Source: Boseongicola sp. SB0665_bin_10 (GTDB lineage: Bacteria > Pseudomonadota > Alphaproteobacteria > Rhodobacterales > Rhodobacteraceae). From it: a stretch of DNA of 54,407 nucleotides. Shown here piece after piece: positions 24,026 to 31,310 of this stretch. Where the stretch lies: positions 20,441 through 74,847 of the forward strand of contig VXSG01000011.1 in assembly GCA_009838075.1 (NCBI GenBank). Direction: 5' to 3'. The notes under the pieces are model-generated. The model searched no databases and was not told the origin of the DNA. It saw only the letters and a list, made by a program, of their open reading frames with translations. Positions within the stretch are counted from its first letter, which is position 1, and every line of letters begins with the position of its first letter. A program made the translations under genes and the position numbers.

Positions 24026-26294
24026 CGGGGTCACGCCTGCGCGAGAACGATCGACAGCTTCGCGGCGACGCCTGCGTATCGCCACGGCCCTGGCGCTGGT
24101 CGCCTTCTCGGCGTCGTCCCTGGCCACGCTCCCGTCCCCGTCCCTTGCCCAGGCCGCGCAGGGCGGGACGCTCGGGATCGACTGCGACAAGCCGCGCTAC
24201 AATGCCGAGGGCAAGCTGATCCTCGATTTCACGGACGGCGCGCGGCAGGCGATCTGCGAGGCCTACCGCACGACGGCGCTCACCTACGCGAACAACGTCA
24301 TCGAGACCGCTAACCGGCTGCGCCTCGCGCTCCAGACGCTTCCCCCGCCCGTGTGGGAGGACCTGGTCGAGCATCTCCGCACGGACGACGACGTCGCGGA
24401 CTGGACGTTTACGGACGCCGTCGCCATGGGGCGCCTGCAGGCACTGAGCACGGCCGCGCCGCAGGCGGTGAGCCGCGACGGCCAGACGACGTCGAGCGGC
24501 GCGCACGGGGTGGCCACGCACTGGCGGAACGGCATGCTTGCCGCAAGCGGCATAGGGGCCGACTGGCACCCGCACATCCGGGCGCGGGCCTGCGGCTTCG
24601 ACGCGAACGACATGCCCGTCAGGGGCGCGGTCGTCCTGGTCTGGCTCGACCCCGGCATCGTCCGCGACAGCTGGACGTCCCGGATGGTGCAGCGCACGGC
24701 GCTGGCCTGGCACGAGCGCCGGTCCGACCGGAGCGCCGCGACCAGCAAGGTGCCGCACGTCCTGACCGCCGCCAACCGGATCACCGATGCGCGGGGACGC
24801 ACCCGCGAGGTGACCGGCAACGCCGCCATATGGACCTGCCTCGACACCGTGCCCGTCGGCGCGCTGGTCGAGCGCGTCACGCTCAGGCAGCCCCGCAGGG
24901 GCGGCGAGCGCGCGCTCCGGTGCGAGGACCCGACGGAGATCGGAAGCCGGAAGCTCGTCTGGGAGCGCCGGGGCGGCGTCTACATTGTCCCGGAATTTGC
25001 CGTGCTCGCGGACGGCAGCGACCACCCGGACCGTGGCGAGCCGCTGCTCGGGCAGTCGCCGGACCTGCCGCTCGTCACGACGGAGCCGGACCCGGCAAGC
25101 ACGGTTCCCCAGCCCGGCGAGTTCCTGCGGCTCGGCTCCTCCTGCCGCCCGCCGCGCTGGCTGGACGCGGTGCGTCCGCAGGACTGCCCGGCCGAGATCA
25201 ACGGCGTTGCCGTGACGGGCACCCATGTCCGGCGCTTCCGGTTCCGGGAGACTCAGAGCGATCCCGTCGACCCGTTCCGTGTCGACTGGGAGCCGGTGAT
25301 GCCGGACCCGCTGGACCCGGGCAGCGAGCTGGGCATCGTGGTCCCTTCCGGCGTCCAGCATCCCGAATGGGCGTCCGTCACGGTCTTCTGCGACAGCATA
25401 CCCCCTTCCGACGCGCCGCCGGTCCCGCCCCGGGTGAACGACTGGACGCCGGCCGACTGCCCGACACAGTGGCCTGGCCGTTTCATTCACGGACACCGCC
25501 TGGGATACAGCCAGCACTTCGACTATCCGCCCAGCTGGAACACGAGCGGAGTCAAGCGCGACGAGATCATCCGCACGGTGGACGATTTCTGCTTTGACCC
25601 CGTGCAGGTCACCGACTCGCAATCCCGCACGGGCGGGGCCTGCGAGGCCGTCACCGGCACAACCGCGACCACGACCGGCACAAGCAGCTACACCGTGACC
25701 GACATTCACGACGATCCCGACAATCCGGGCGGCACCACGAGCACGACCACGACGCACGACGAAACGGCGACGGCCGCCAACGCCGGACCCTGCGAATGCC
25801 CCGCCGGGTGGTCCGGCTCGATCACCCAGGAGCGGGATTTCCGCTGGCACAACCGGACCTGGGCAGTGCCCAACCAGCGCCTTGCCGGAATCCGGAACGA
25901 CGCGCGGGCGCAATGGGGAGTCGCCGCGGTCGCCGGGTTCTTCGACGCGACGGCCAGCGGCGCGGATGGCTGGCTTCCCGTCCTGCCCACCGATCCCCCG
26001 GACCCGCCCGGCATGGACAGCTTCATCCGGCATATTGTCCGCACCGCCGACTGGCACGAGGAAAGCAACACGTGCCGACCGCCGATCACGTACGACGGCG
26101 GCGGCGGCGGCGATGACGAAGTGTTTTATCAGGCCGAAAATGGCGAAACCTACCGTTCTGCGTCCTATCAAACCGGCGCAACGTCCTGGACCCGCGATCA
26201 CACGTTAACGGAAGTGCGCGGCTCCTGCACGGGCAGCTGCCATTCCAACCCATCGCCACGCGCCGACGCCCTCGGCAACTGCCCAATCTGCTAA
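24003..26294 (+). CDS. Cysteine-rich exported protein, paralog B
   Basis: About 763 residues if it starts at GTG 24003; the frame is open far upstream and no good ribosome site is seen, so the start is uncertain. The signal peptide (IATALALVAFSASSLATLPS, ending SLAQA) and the first roughly 450 mature residues nearly match paralog A at 4465. The C-terminus diverges: a Thr-rich linker, CECPAGWSGSITQERDFRWH, then NRTWAVP, a Pro-rich stretch, and a final part with GSCTGSCHSNPSP and a terminal C-PIC. Likely a disulfide-rich surface or pilus-associated protein with alternative tail domain (inference). The last 200 bases are visibly less GC-rich. Confidence 0.78.
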   Translation: MPRTEPVNGVTPARERSTASRRRLRIATALALVAFSASSLATLPSPSLAQAAQGGTLGIDCDKPRYNAEGKLILDFTDGARQAICEAYRTTALTYANNVIETANRLRLALQTLPPPVWEDLVEHLRTDDDVADWTFTDAVAMGRLQALSTAAPQAVSRDGQTTSSGAHGVATHWRNGMLAASGIGADWHPHIRARACGFDANDMPVRGAVVLVWLDPGIVRDSWTSRMVQRTALAWHERRSDRSAATSKVPHVLTAANRITDARGRTREVTGNAAIWTCLDTVPVGALVERVTLRQPRRGGERALRCEDPTEIGSRKLVWERRGGVYIVPEFAVLADGSDHPDRGEPLLGQSPDLPLVTTEPDPASTVPQPGEFLRLGSSCRPPRWLDAVRPQDCPAEINGVAVTGTHVRRFRFRETQSDPVDPFRVDWEPVMPDPLDPGSELGIVVPSGVQHPEWASVTVFCDSIPPSDAPPVPPRVNDWTPADCPTQWPGRFIHGHRLGYSQHFDYPPSWNTSGVKRDEIIRTVDDFCFDPVQVTDSQSRTGGACEAVTGTTATTTGTSSYTVTDIHDDPDNPGGTTSTTTTHDETATAANAGPCECPAGWSGSITQERDFRWHNRTWAVPNQRLAGIRNDARAQWGVAAVAGFFDATASGADGWLPVLPTDPPDPPGMDSFIRHIVRTADWHEESNTCRPPITYDGGGGGDDEVFYQAENGETYRSASYQTGATSWTRDHTLTEVRGSCTGSCHSNPSPRADALGNCPIC

Positions 26295-26310
26295 ACGAAA
26301 GGTCACGCAA

Positions 26311-27072
26311 ATGCTCAGACCTTTGATCGCCGCACTGACCGCCTTGCACTTCGTGGCCAGCGCAGCCGTCGCAGCTGACCGGCACATCTCAATCGAAGAC
26401 CTCTACGCCGCGTTTCAGGCTGGCGACCTGGAAACGGTCATGGCGTTCAAGGCCAAGGACGAAGGCACAGACTTCGTTTTCTACGGGCGCAGCACTGCCA
26501 CGCTCTTGCACAGTGCCGCCATTTACAACCAGCCACGCATTGCCGCCGCGCTGATGGATGACGGCTTGCCGGTGAACATTCGCACCAAGCGCAAACTGGC
26601 CACGCCCTTGGCGGTAGCTGGCTACTTTTGCGCCCTGGAAACCGGCCTCCTGTTTCTGGCGCGGGGCGCGGAAGTCAATGCCGTGAACAAGGACGGATTC
26701 ACCGCACTGATCGCCGCCGTTTGGGGCGACTGCCCGGAACTCATAGGCCCGTTGCTCGACCATGGCGCGGATCCGATGATTGCCGCACGGGGCCGGAGCC
26801 TGCCCGAAGATGAACGCGGCTTCAGGGCGGTCGATTTCGCCCGGAAGCACAACCCCGCACTGCTGGAGACCCGCGCCGGAAAGCGCCTGGTCGCGCAGAC
26901 CGAGGCCGGGGAAGGGTGCGACGGCGCACGTGCGATCGAGTCGGACACGACCCTGGAGAAGCTGGCGGCCCGCGTCCTGGGCGACGCCGACAAGTGGCGG
27001 GCGATTGCCAAGGCCAACAACCTCGGCAGTGACGGCTATCGGCTCGGCGACTGCCTGAAGCTTCCGGCTTGA
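26311..27072 (+). CDS. Exported ankyrin-repeat protein with C-terminal LysM
   Basis: 253 residues; ATG after a GAAAGG ribosome site. Signal peptide (LIAALTALHFVASAAVA). Ankyrin-type repeats at about 55-165 (TATLLHSAAIYNQPRIAAAL, then FTALIAAVWGDCPELIGPLL, DHGADPM). Residues about 209-252 form a LysM domain (DTTLEKLAARVLGDADKWRA, then IAKANNL, LGDCLKLP). The combination suggests a periplasmic, peptidoglycan-bound binding protein. Its start region is partly repeated at 27093-27180. Confidence 0.82.
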   Translation: MLRPLIAALTALHFVASAAVAADRHISIEDLYAAFQAGDLETVMAFKAKDEGTDFVFYGRSTATLLHSAAIYNQPRIAAALMDDGLPVNIRTKRKLATPLAVAGYFCALETGLLFLARGAEVNAVNKDGFTALIAAVWGDCPELIGPLLDHGADPMIAARGRSLPEDERGFRAVDFARKHNPALLETRAGKRLVAQTEAGEGCDGARAIESDTTLEKLAARVLGDADKWRAIAKANNLGSDGYRLGDCLKLPA

Positions 27073-27113
27073 TCGTTTTCGGCCGAGATCCAGTCAACCG
27101 AAAGGATATGCCA

Positions 27114-27212
27114 ATGACCAAGACACTGATCGCCGCTTTCCTGGCACTTCACATTGTCACCCGCCCCGTCCTGGCCGTTGAGAAGCAAAAGGGATGGAGG
27201 ACGGTGCGGTGA
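27114..27212 (+). pseudogene. Orphan signal-peptide frame, relic of a duplicated gene start
   Basis: 32 codons with a ribosome site (GAAAGGA) and a signal peptide (MTKTLIAAFLALHIVTRPVL) that resembles the ankyrin gene start (CCGAAAGG, ATG, CTGATCGCCGC-like, GCACTTCAC-like). It stops after VEKQKGWRTVR. It reads as a second copy of the gene start whose body was replaced. Its TGA overlaps the next ATG. Confidence 0.65.
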
Positions 27213-27418
27213 TGGCCCCGGAATTCAAGTGGCCAGGCGGGCTGGAACTGCCGCTTCTGCTGGTGTTCGTGTTCGGCGCCGTGGTGATCGCTTTCGTGTT
27301 GGCAGAGGCGGTCGAAGACCGCGCATTGCACGGGCGTGTCGATGCGGAAGCGGAGGCAGGACAGGAAGAACGCGTCCGCACTCACGGCCAGGGCCTGGAT
27401 GCGAGGACGGGCTTGTGA
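27212..27418 (+). CDS. Small single-pass membrane protein
   Basis: 68 residues, TGATG-coupled to the signal-peptide relic, with GGAGG upstream. One strong transmembrane helix (LELPLLLVFVFGAVVIAFVL) and a charged C-terminal tail (AEAEAGQEERVRTHGQ). Function unknown. The following 213 bases up to the next start hold no gene I can support. Confidence 0.6.
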   Translation: MAPEFKWPGGLELPLLLVFVFGAVVIAFVLAEAVEDRALHGRVDAEAEAGQEERVRTHGQGLDARTGL

Positions 27419-27631
27419 CGAGCCGCGAGAGCAAGATCGAGGTCGCTTCGTGGGACCCGCGCCTCTGCTGCCGCGAAGGGCATGTGGAGAACGCACCTTG
27501 AACCGACGCGGTACCAGCGACGTTGACGTGCTCGACAGCGATTGTGGCCCGGTCCGCCCGGATCCGTTGAATTCACCAGCCGCGCCTTTGGGGGTGGCCA
27601 CAGCCAAGCACTCTTCAGGAGGAGTCTCAAA

Positions 27632-28279
27632 GTGAAGATCACGAAAACCACTGCTGCAGGGATGCTTGCGGCGCTGCTGCTTCCGGGCCTGGCGGTCGCG
27701 GAAGAGCCGATCGCGAGCGCGGAGGCCCCGGCCCTTGACGTGGAGGCGCCGTTTGCGCCCCTGCCCACCCGGGTCGTGGCGACGTTCGGCGAGGACATCC
27801 CGAGGGCGTACTGCACACCGGCGCGGCCGTGCCACATCGAGCTGGAGCCTGGGGAAAGGCTGACGGACACGCCGACTGTGGGCGACTCCTCGGACTGGGA
27901 CGTCGTGGCGAAGGTCCAGGGGCTCCCGCCGGCGGAAAGGCCGGTGATCGCGGTCAAGCCTAGATGGCGTGCGGGGACGTCGAGCCTCGTGATCCTGACG
28001 GACCGGCGGCTCTACTGGATCGAGCTTGTCAACAGCCGCAAGCGCCACACCGCGATCGTCAGCGTCACGTGGCCGGACACGGACGCCCGCGCCAGGTTGG
28101 CTGCCGCGGAGAGGCGCATCGAGGAGCTGTTGCTGGAGATCGGAAACGAGCTCTGGCGCATTCGCGTGGACGCCGAGACGCTCGGCAAGGCGCTCAATCC
28201 GGTGCAGTACCACTTCCCGGTCGAGTCGGCGCCAGGGTCGCTGGGCCCGACCGCGTCGGGCGGGAGCGGGGGCCAGTGA
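27632..28279 (+). CDS. Truncated TrbG/VirB9-like protein (N-terminal domain only)
   Basis: 215 residues from GTG 27632 after a strong AGGAGGAG ribosome site. Signal peptide (MLAALLLPGLAVA). The body matches the N-terminal domain of the full VirB9 at 31307-32788: RVVATFGEDIPRAYCTPARP, then CHIELEPGE.LTDTPTVGDS, LVILTDRRLYWIELVN. The C-terminal VirB9 domain that contacts VirB7/VirB10 is absent; a short coiled tail replaces it. Either a decayed duplicate or an alternative periplasmic subunit. Confidence 0.8.
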   Translation: MKITKTTAAGMLAALLLPGLAVAEEPIASAEAPALDVEAPFAPLPTRVVATFGEDIPRAYCTPARPCHIELEPGERLTDTPTVGDSSDWDVVAKVQGLPPAERPVIAVKPRWRAGTSSLVILTDRRLYWIELVNSRKRHTAIVSVTWPDTDARARLAAAERRIEELLLEIGNELWRIRVDAETLGKALNPVQYHFPVESAPGSLGPTASGGSGGQ

Positions 28280-28323
28280 TGCTGATGCCACGCCTCTCCC
28301 CTGCCCTCGTGCTGCCCGCGGCC

Positions 28324-28593
28324 TCAGCGGCTGATGATCAATGCCGTGATCGCGATGTTCAGGGAGATCCCTGCCGCCATGACAACGCCGATGCTGATCG
28401 TCATGTCTTTCTGGAGGCCCTCTATGTCTTTCCGGATGCTCTCGACCGCGTGCTGGAGATCGTCCCTTGCAACGATCCTCTCACCGAGAATCTGGGCGTT
28501 CTCTTCCGCAAGCGCCCTGGCTTGCACCTCGTCAAATCCGGCTTCGCGGTAATGCTCGACGGCCTTCGTGGTGTCGTAGACAATTGCGGACAT
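28324..28593 (-). CDS. DUF1640/CCDC90-like coiled-coil membrane protein
   Basis: 89 residues from ATG 28593. Head motif YDTTKAVEHYREAGFDEVQA, neck ending VARDDLQ, stalk (ESIRKDIEGLQKDM) and C-terminal transmembrane anchor (ISIGVVMAAGISLNIAITAL). A complete, compact head-neck-stalk-anchor protein, closest in layout to 4055-4327. It sits between the truncated TrbG and the nuclease with the shared promoter-like block at 28624-28653. Confidence 0.82.
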   Translation of the reverse strand: MSAIVYDTTKAVEHYREAGFDEVQARALAEENAQILGERIVARDDLQHAVESIRKDIEGLQKDMTISIGVVMAAGISLNIAITALIISR

Positions 28594-28623
28594 AGCTGGC
28601 GATGCTTCCTTGCTCGCGCATCA

Positions 28624-28653
28624 AACATAGGACGGCTCGCGCCGAATTGCCAT
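28624..28653 (-). promoter_or_regulatory. Shared promoter-like block upstream of the inverted DUF1640 gene
   Basis: On the minus strand it begins ATGGCAATTCGGCGCGA and ends CTATGTT, giving a TATGTT -10 about 30 bases before the gene. Aligns gap-free with 4358-4387 and 10057-10086. Confidence 0.55.
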
Positions 28654-28662
28654 ATTCGCGTC

Positions 28663-29379
28663 GTGGGGCGCATTTTCCCTGCCCTCGTGCTGTTAGCGGT
28701 CCTCGCCTGCTCTTGGACGCCGTCCGCCGTGGTCGCGCAGGACGTGGTGTCAGGCCCCGCCCGCGTGATCGACGGCGACACGGTCGAGATCCGGGGCCGG
28801 CGCGTCCGCCTGCACGGCATCGACGCTCCGGAGAGCACCCAGACGTGCACGGACGTGGCGGGCCGGACCTACGGCTGCGGACGGGTCGCCACGGCCGCGC
28901 TTGCATCAATGGTCGGCCACGCGACCGTGACCTGCCAGGCGCGGGACACGGACCGCTACGGTCGCCTGGTCGCGGCCTGCTTCCGGGACGGCGTCGACCT
29001 CAACGCCCTGATGGTCTCGAACGGCCATGCGATGGCTTACCGGCGCTTCAGCCGCGACTACGTCGCACACGAGGACGCGGCCCGCGCCCGTCGCCTCGGG
29101 GTCTGGCAGGGCCGTTTCGAGGCGCCCTGGGACTGGCGTCGGACGCAAGGCGGTGGAAGCTCGCCCTCCCCGTCTTCGCGCCGCGACCCGGCCGCGTCCG
29201 GCAACGAGCGCCGCGACTGCGTGATCAAGGGCAACGTCAGCCGCTCCGGCGCCAGAATCTACCACGTCCCGGGTGGCGCGTCCTACGACGCGACGCGGAT
29301 TTCCGAGGACAAGGGCGAACGCTGGTTCTGCTCGGAGGCGGAGGCGCGCGACGCCGGCTGGCGGAGGGCGCGAAGATGA
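28663..29379 (+). CDS. Secreted thermonuclease-like nuclease (SNase family)
   Basis: 238 residues from GTG 28663. Signal peptide (IFPALVLLAVLACSWTPSAV). SNase core with the expected acidic and Arg residues: ARVIDGDTVEIRGRRVRLHG, IDAPE, then DRYGRLVAACF and GVDLNALMVSNGHA. The C-terminal segment (CVIKGNVSRSGARIYHVPGG, GERWFCSEAEARDAGW) is the domain often fused to SNases in plasmids. It would act in the periplasm or outside the cell; the role in a transfer region is unknown. Confidence 0.88.
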   Translation: MGRIFPALVLLAVLACSWTPSAVVAQDVVSGPARVIDGDTVEIRGRRVRLHGIDAPESTQTCTDVAGRTYGCGRVATAALASMVGHATVTCQARDTDRYGRLVAACFRDGVDLNALMVSNGHAMAYRRFSRDYVAHEDAARARRLGVWQGRFEAPWDWRRTQGGGSSPSPSSRRDPAASGNERRDCVIKGNVSRSGARIYHVPGGASYDATRISEDKGERWFCSEAEARDAGWRRARR

Positions 29380-30005
29380 GCGCGGCGACCCTGATCGGGA
29401 TTCCGGTCGCTGGCGCCGGTTGCGGCGCATCAGCCGTCTCCGGACTCCGGATCCCGCGGCATGAAGCGCACGACGACGGCGGCCAGGACCACGGCAAGAA
29501 CACCCAGCGTGCAGAGCGCGGGCACGAGGCCGAAGAGCGCCCAGATGCCCGCTGCGGGCAGCGTGACGGCCGCGACGGCCGCGACCCTGGCCAGCAGCAC
29601 GGACACCGGCGACGGCGGGTCGTCGTAGCCGACGAAGGCCAGGGGCGGAAGCGTCGGGTCGGGCAGGACGTCGGGCATGTCCCTGGGATACCGGGCGGAC
29701 TCGAACAGCACGGCGAACCAGAACGGGTCGTGCGCCGCGATGCGGCGGAGCACCATGACGCCCGCGCCCGCGAGCATGAAGCCGCCGATCGCGCCCGGAA
29801 TCGTGAGGCCGAAGCCCGCGACGGTCACGAAGGCCGCCGCCCCCACCACGGCGAGGAACGGCAACCGCTCGCAGCCGAGGATCTGCGGGGGCCGCAGCAT
29901 CGCCTCGTCGATGGTGCCGTAAGGTTGGTCATCCACTCTTTCGCCCTCCTTCGCGCGGACATCCATCACCAGGCGAGGGGCACGTGTCAATGGCCGACAG
30001 CATGA
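29376..30005 (+). other. Antisense relay frame through inverted virB3
   Basis: 209 codons open from ATG 29376 (overlapping the nuclease stop) to TGA 30003-30005, which overlaps an ATG of virB11 (30002). Codon-aligned antisense to virB3. The peptide is His/Arg/Glu-rich antisense noise. Confidence 0.5.
29430..29936 (-). CDS. virB3: VirB3/TrbD-like type IV secretion protein, inverted
   Basis: 168 residues from GTG 29936, chosen for its AAGGAGG ribosome site; the frame is open to a TTG at 29990. An N-terminal RPPQILGCERLPFL and two membrane helices (FLAVVGAAAFVTVAGFGLTI, GAIGGFMLAGAGVMVLRRIA) are followed by HDPFWFAVLFESARYPRDMP, the DP.......RY VirB3/TrbD signature. Two further helices extend the C-terminus beyond the usual 90-110 residues. 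VirB3 is an inner-membrane partner of VirB4. It is encoded against the rest of the trb operon, which is unusual. I see no other VirB3 gene. Confidence 0.78.
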   Translation of the reverse strand: MDDQPYGTIDEAMLRPPQILGCERLPFLAVVGAAAFVTVAGFGLTIPGAIGGFMLAGAGVMVLRRIAAHDPFWFAVLFESARYPRDMPDVLPDPTLPPLAFVGYDDPPSPVSVLLARVAAVAAVTLPAAGIWALFGLVPALCTLGVLAVVLAAVVVRFMPRDPESGDG

Positions 30006-30940
30006 ACGTGACGGGAATGACGGACGCCACGTCCCTGCGCGAGCTGCTCGGCCCGCTGGCCGACGCGCTCGCGGACCCGGAGGTCGTCGAGATCAGCGGC
30101 AACCCGGACGGGGAGGTGTTCGTCGAACGCTTCGGCGCGGGGCCGCGGCACTGGGGATCGCTCGAACGGTCCGTGACGGACCGCTTCGTGCGCTGGTGCG
30201 CGTCCTGGTCGGCGACGGAGCTGGCGTTCGGTCGCCCCATCCTCTCGGGGCGCGTGCCTGGGACGGCGCACCGCATCGAGGCGCTGATGCCGCCGGTGAC
30301 CGACGGCCCCTGCTTCTCGATCCGCCGGCACCGGGACACGGTGCCGAGCCTCGAGGAATGCGTTCCGGAGGATGTCCCGCGCGGGATCCTCGCGGAGGCG
30401 ATCGCGTCCCGGAAGAACGTGCTGATCGCGGGCGCGACAGGCGCGGGAAAGACGACGCTGCTCAACGCCTGCCTGGGCGAGCTGGCGCGCGTCGCGCCGG
30501 AGACCCGGCTCGTGACCATAGAGGACACGCCGGAGATCCGCTCGCCGTTCCGGAACGCCGTGGCGCTCCGGACCGCGGACGGCGTCACGATGGACCGGCT
30601 GCTGGTCTCTGCGCTGCGCCAGGCCCCGGACCGGATCGTGGTGGGCGAGGTGCGCGAGGGGAGCGTGCTGCTGACATTGATCAAGGCCTGGAACACGGGC
30701 CATCCGGGCGGGCTTGTCACGCTTCACGCCAACTCGGCCGACGAGGTCATGGGCCGGCTTTCGCTGCTCGCGACCGAGGTCATGACCGCCGATCCCGTGC
30801 CTGTGCTGATGCAGGCCACGGACCTGGTCGTCTTCATCCGCCGCGACACGGGACGTCCCGTGCTCTCGTCGATCCGCAGGGCGGTGCGCGATGCGGACGG
30901 CGCAACCAGAATGGAGGACTGCCATGAACATCCAGACTGA
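29990..30940 (+). CDS. trbB: VirB11/TrbB conjugation ATPase
   Basis: About 316 residues from ATG 29990 (GAGGGG ribosome site); ATG 30002, where the relay frame ends, is an alternative. Walker A at about 147-155 (IAGATGAGKTTLLNACLGEL), an Asp box (LVTIEDTPEI), Walker B region (APDRIVVGEVREGSVLLTLI) and His box (TGHPGGLVTLHANSADEV). A hexameric cytoplasmic ATPase driving pilus assembly and substrate transfer. It overlaps virB2 by 17 bases. Confidence 0.93.
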   Translation: MADSMNVTGMTDATSLRELLGPLADALADPEVVEISGNPDGEVFVERFGAGPRHWGSLERSVTDRFVRWCASWSATELAFGRPILSGRVPGTAHRIEALMPPVTDGPCFSIRRHRDTVPSLEECVPEDVPRGILAEAIASRKNVLIAGATGAGKTTLLNACLGELARVAPETRLVTIEDTPEIRSPFRNAVALRTADGVTMDRLLVSALRQAPDRIVVGEVREGSVLLTLIKAWNTGHPGGLVTLHANSADEVMGRLSLLATEVMTADPVPVLMQATDLVVFIRRDTGRPVLSSIRRAVRDADGATRMEDCHEHPD

Positions 30941-31310
30941 GCGCCTTGCGCTCTTCATCGCCGTGAGTCTGCCGCTCCTGGCGGCGGACCCGGCCCTCGC
31001 CGCCAGCGTGGGATCGGGCAACATCTTCGGCACGGGGAATCCGCTGCAGGCTCTGGCCGACTTCATGACGGGGCCCTTCGCCTACGTCGTGGTGCTCCTC
31101 GCGCTCCTGGCCGCCGGCGCCACGCTGGCGTACGGCGGCGACTTCTCCGGTTATTCGCGGCGTTTCCTCCTGGTCGCCGCCGCCGGCGCCTTCGTCATCT
31201 TCGCTGAGCAGGTCGTGGGACGGCTTTTCACCGGCGCCGGCTTCGACGTTCCGCACGGCATGGCCCTCCAGGCATGGCCCTGGCCGGGCACCCCGGAGGC
31301 CGGCCCGTGA
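30924..31310 (+). CDS. trbC: VirB2/TrbC conjugative pilin
   Basis: 128 residues from ATG 30924 with a GGAGG ribosome site inside the end of virB11. A long signal peptide ending near PALAAS, then two hydrophobic helices (FAYVVVLLALLAAGATLAYG and FLLVAAAGAFVIFAEQVVG) separated by a short GG-containing loop, the VirB2/TrbC fold. In TrbC-type systems the pilin is cyclised by a TraF peptidase; such a gene is present at 47540. Confidence 0.88.
   Translation: MNIQTERLALFIAVSLPLLAADPALAASVGSGNIFGTGNPLQALADFMTGPFAYVVVLLALLAAGATLAYGGDFSGYSRRFLLVAAAGAFVIFAEQVVGRLFTGAGFDVPHGMALQAWPWPGTPEAGP

Larger units (their letters stand above)
28279..28662 (+). other. Antisense relay frame continuous with the nuclease
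   Basis: From ATG 28279 (TGATG with the previous stop) the frame encodes MLMPRLSPALVLPAASAA, a second signal-peptide start for the nuclease, then runs codon-aligned antisense through the inverted gene 28324-28593 and into the true nuclease start at 28663. Confidence 0.5.
28299..28692 (+). repeat. 16-bp direct repeat flanking the inverted gene before the nuclease
   Basis: CCCTGCCCTCGTGCTG occurs at 28299-28314 and 28677-28692, both coding PALVL of a signal peptide in the same frame; similarity continues weakly on each side (RLSPALVLPA and RIFPALVLLA). The inverted gene and its promoter lie between. Confidence 0.85.

Noticed and set aside
21561-26294. A single 1577-residue plus-strand protein
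   Set aside because: Only the part from about 24003 has a recognisable signal peptide and paralog; the first 814 codons are antisense to five convincing minus-strand genes with their own promoters and ribosome sites. Treated as a relay frame instead.
4465-26294. Diversity-generating retroelement acting on the exported paralogs
   Set aside because: No reverse transcriptase is present and differences are not restricted to adenines; gene conversion explains the identical tract better.
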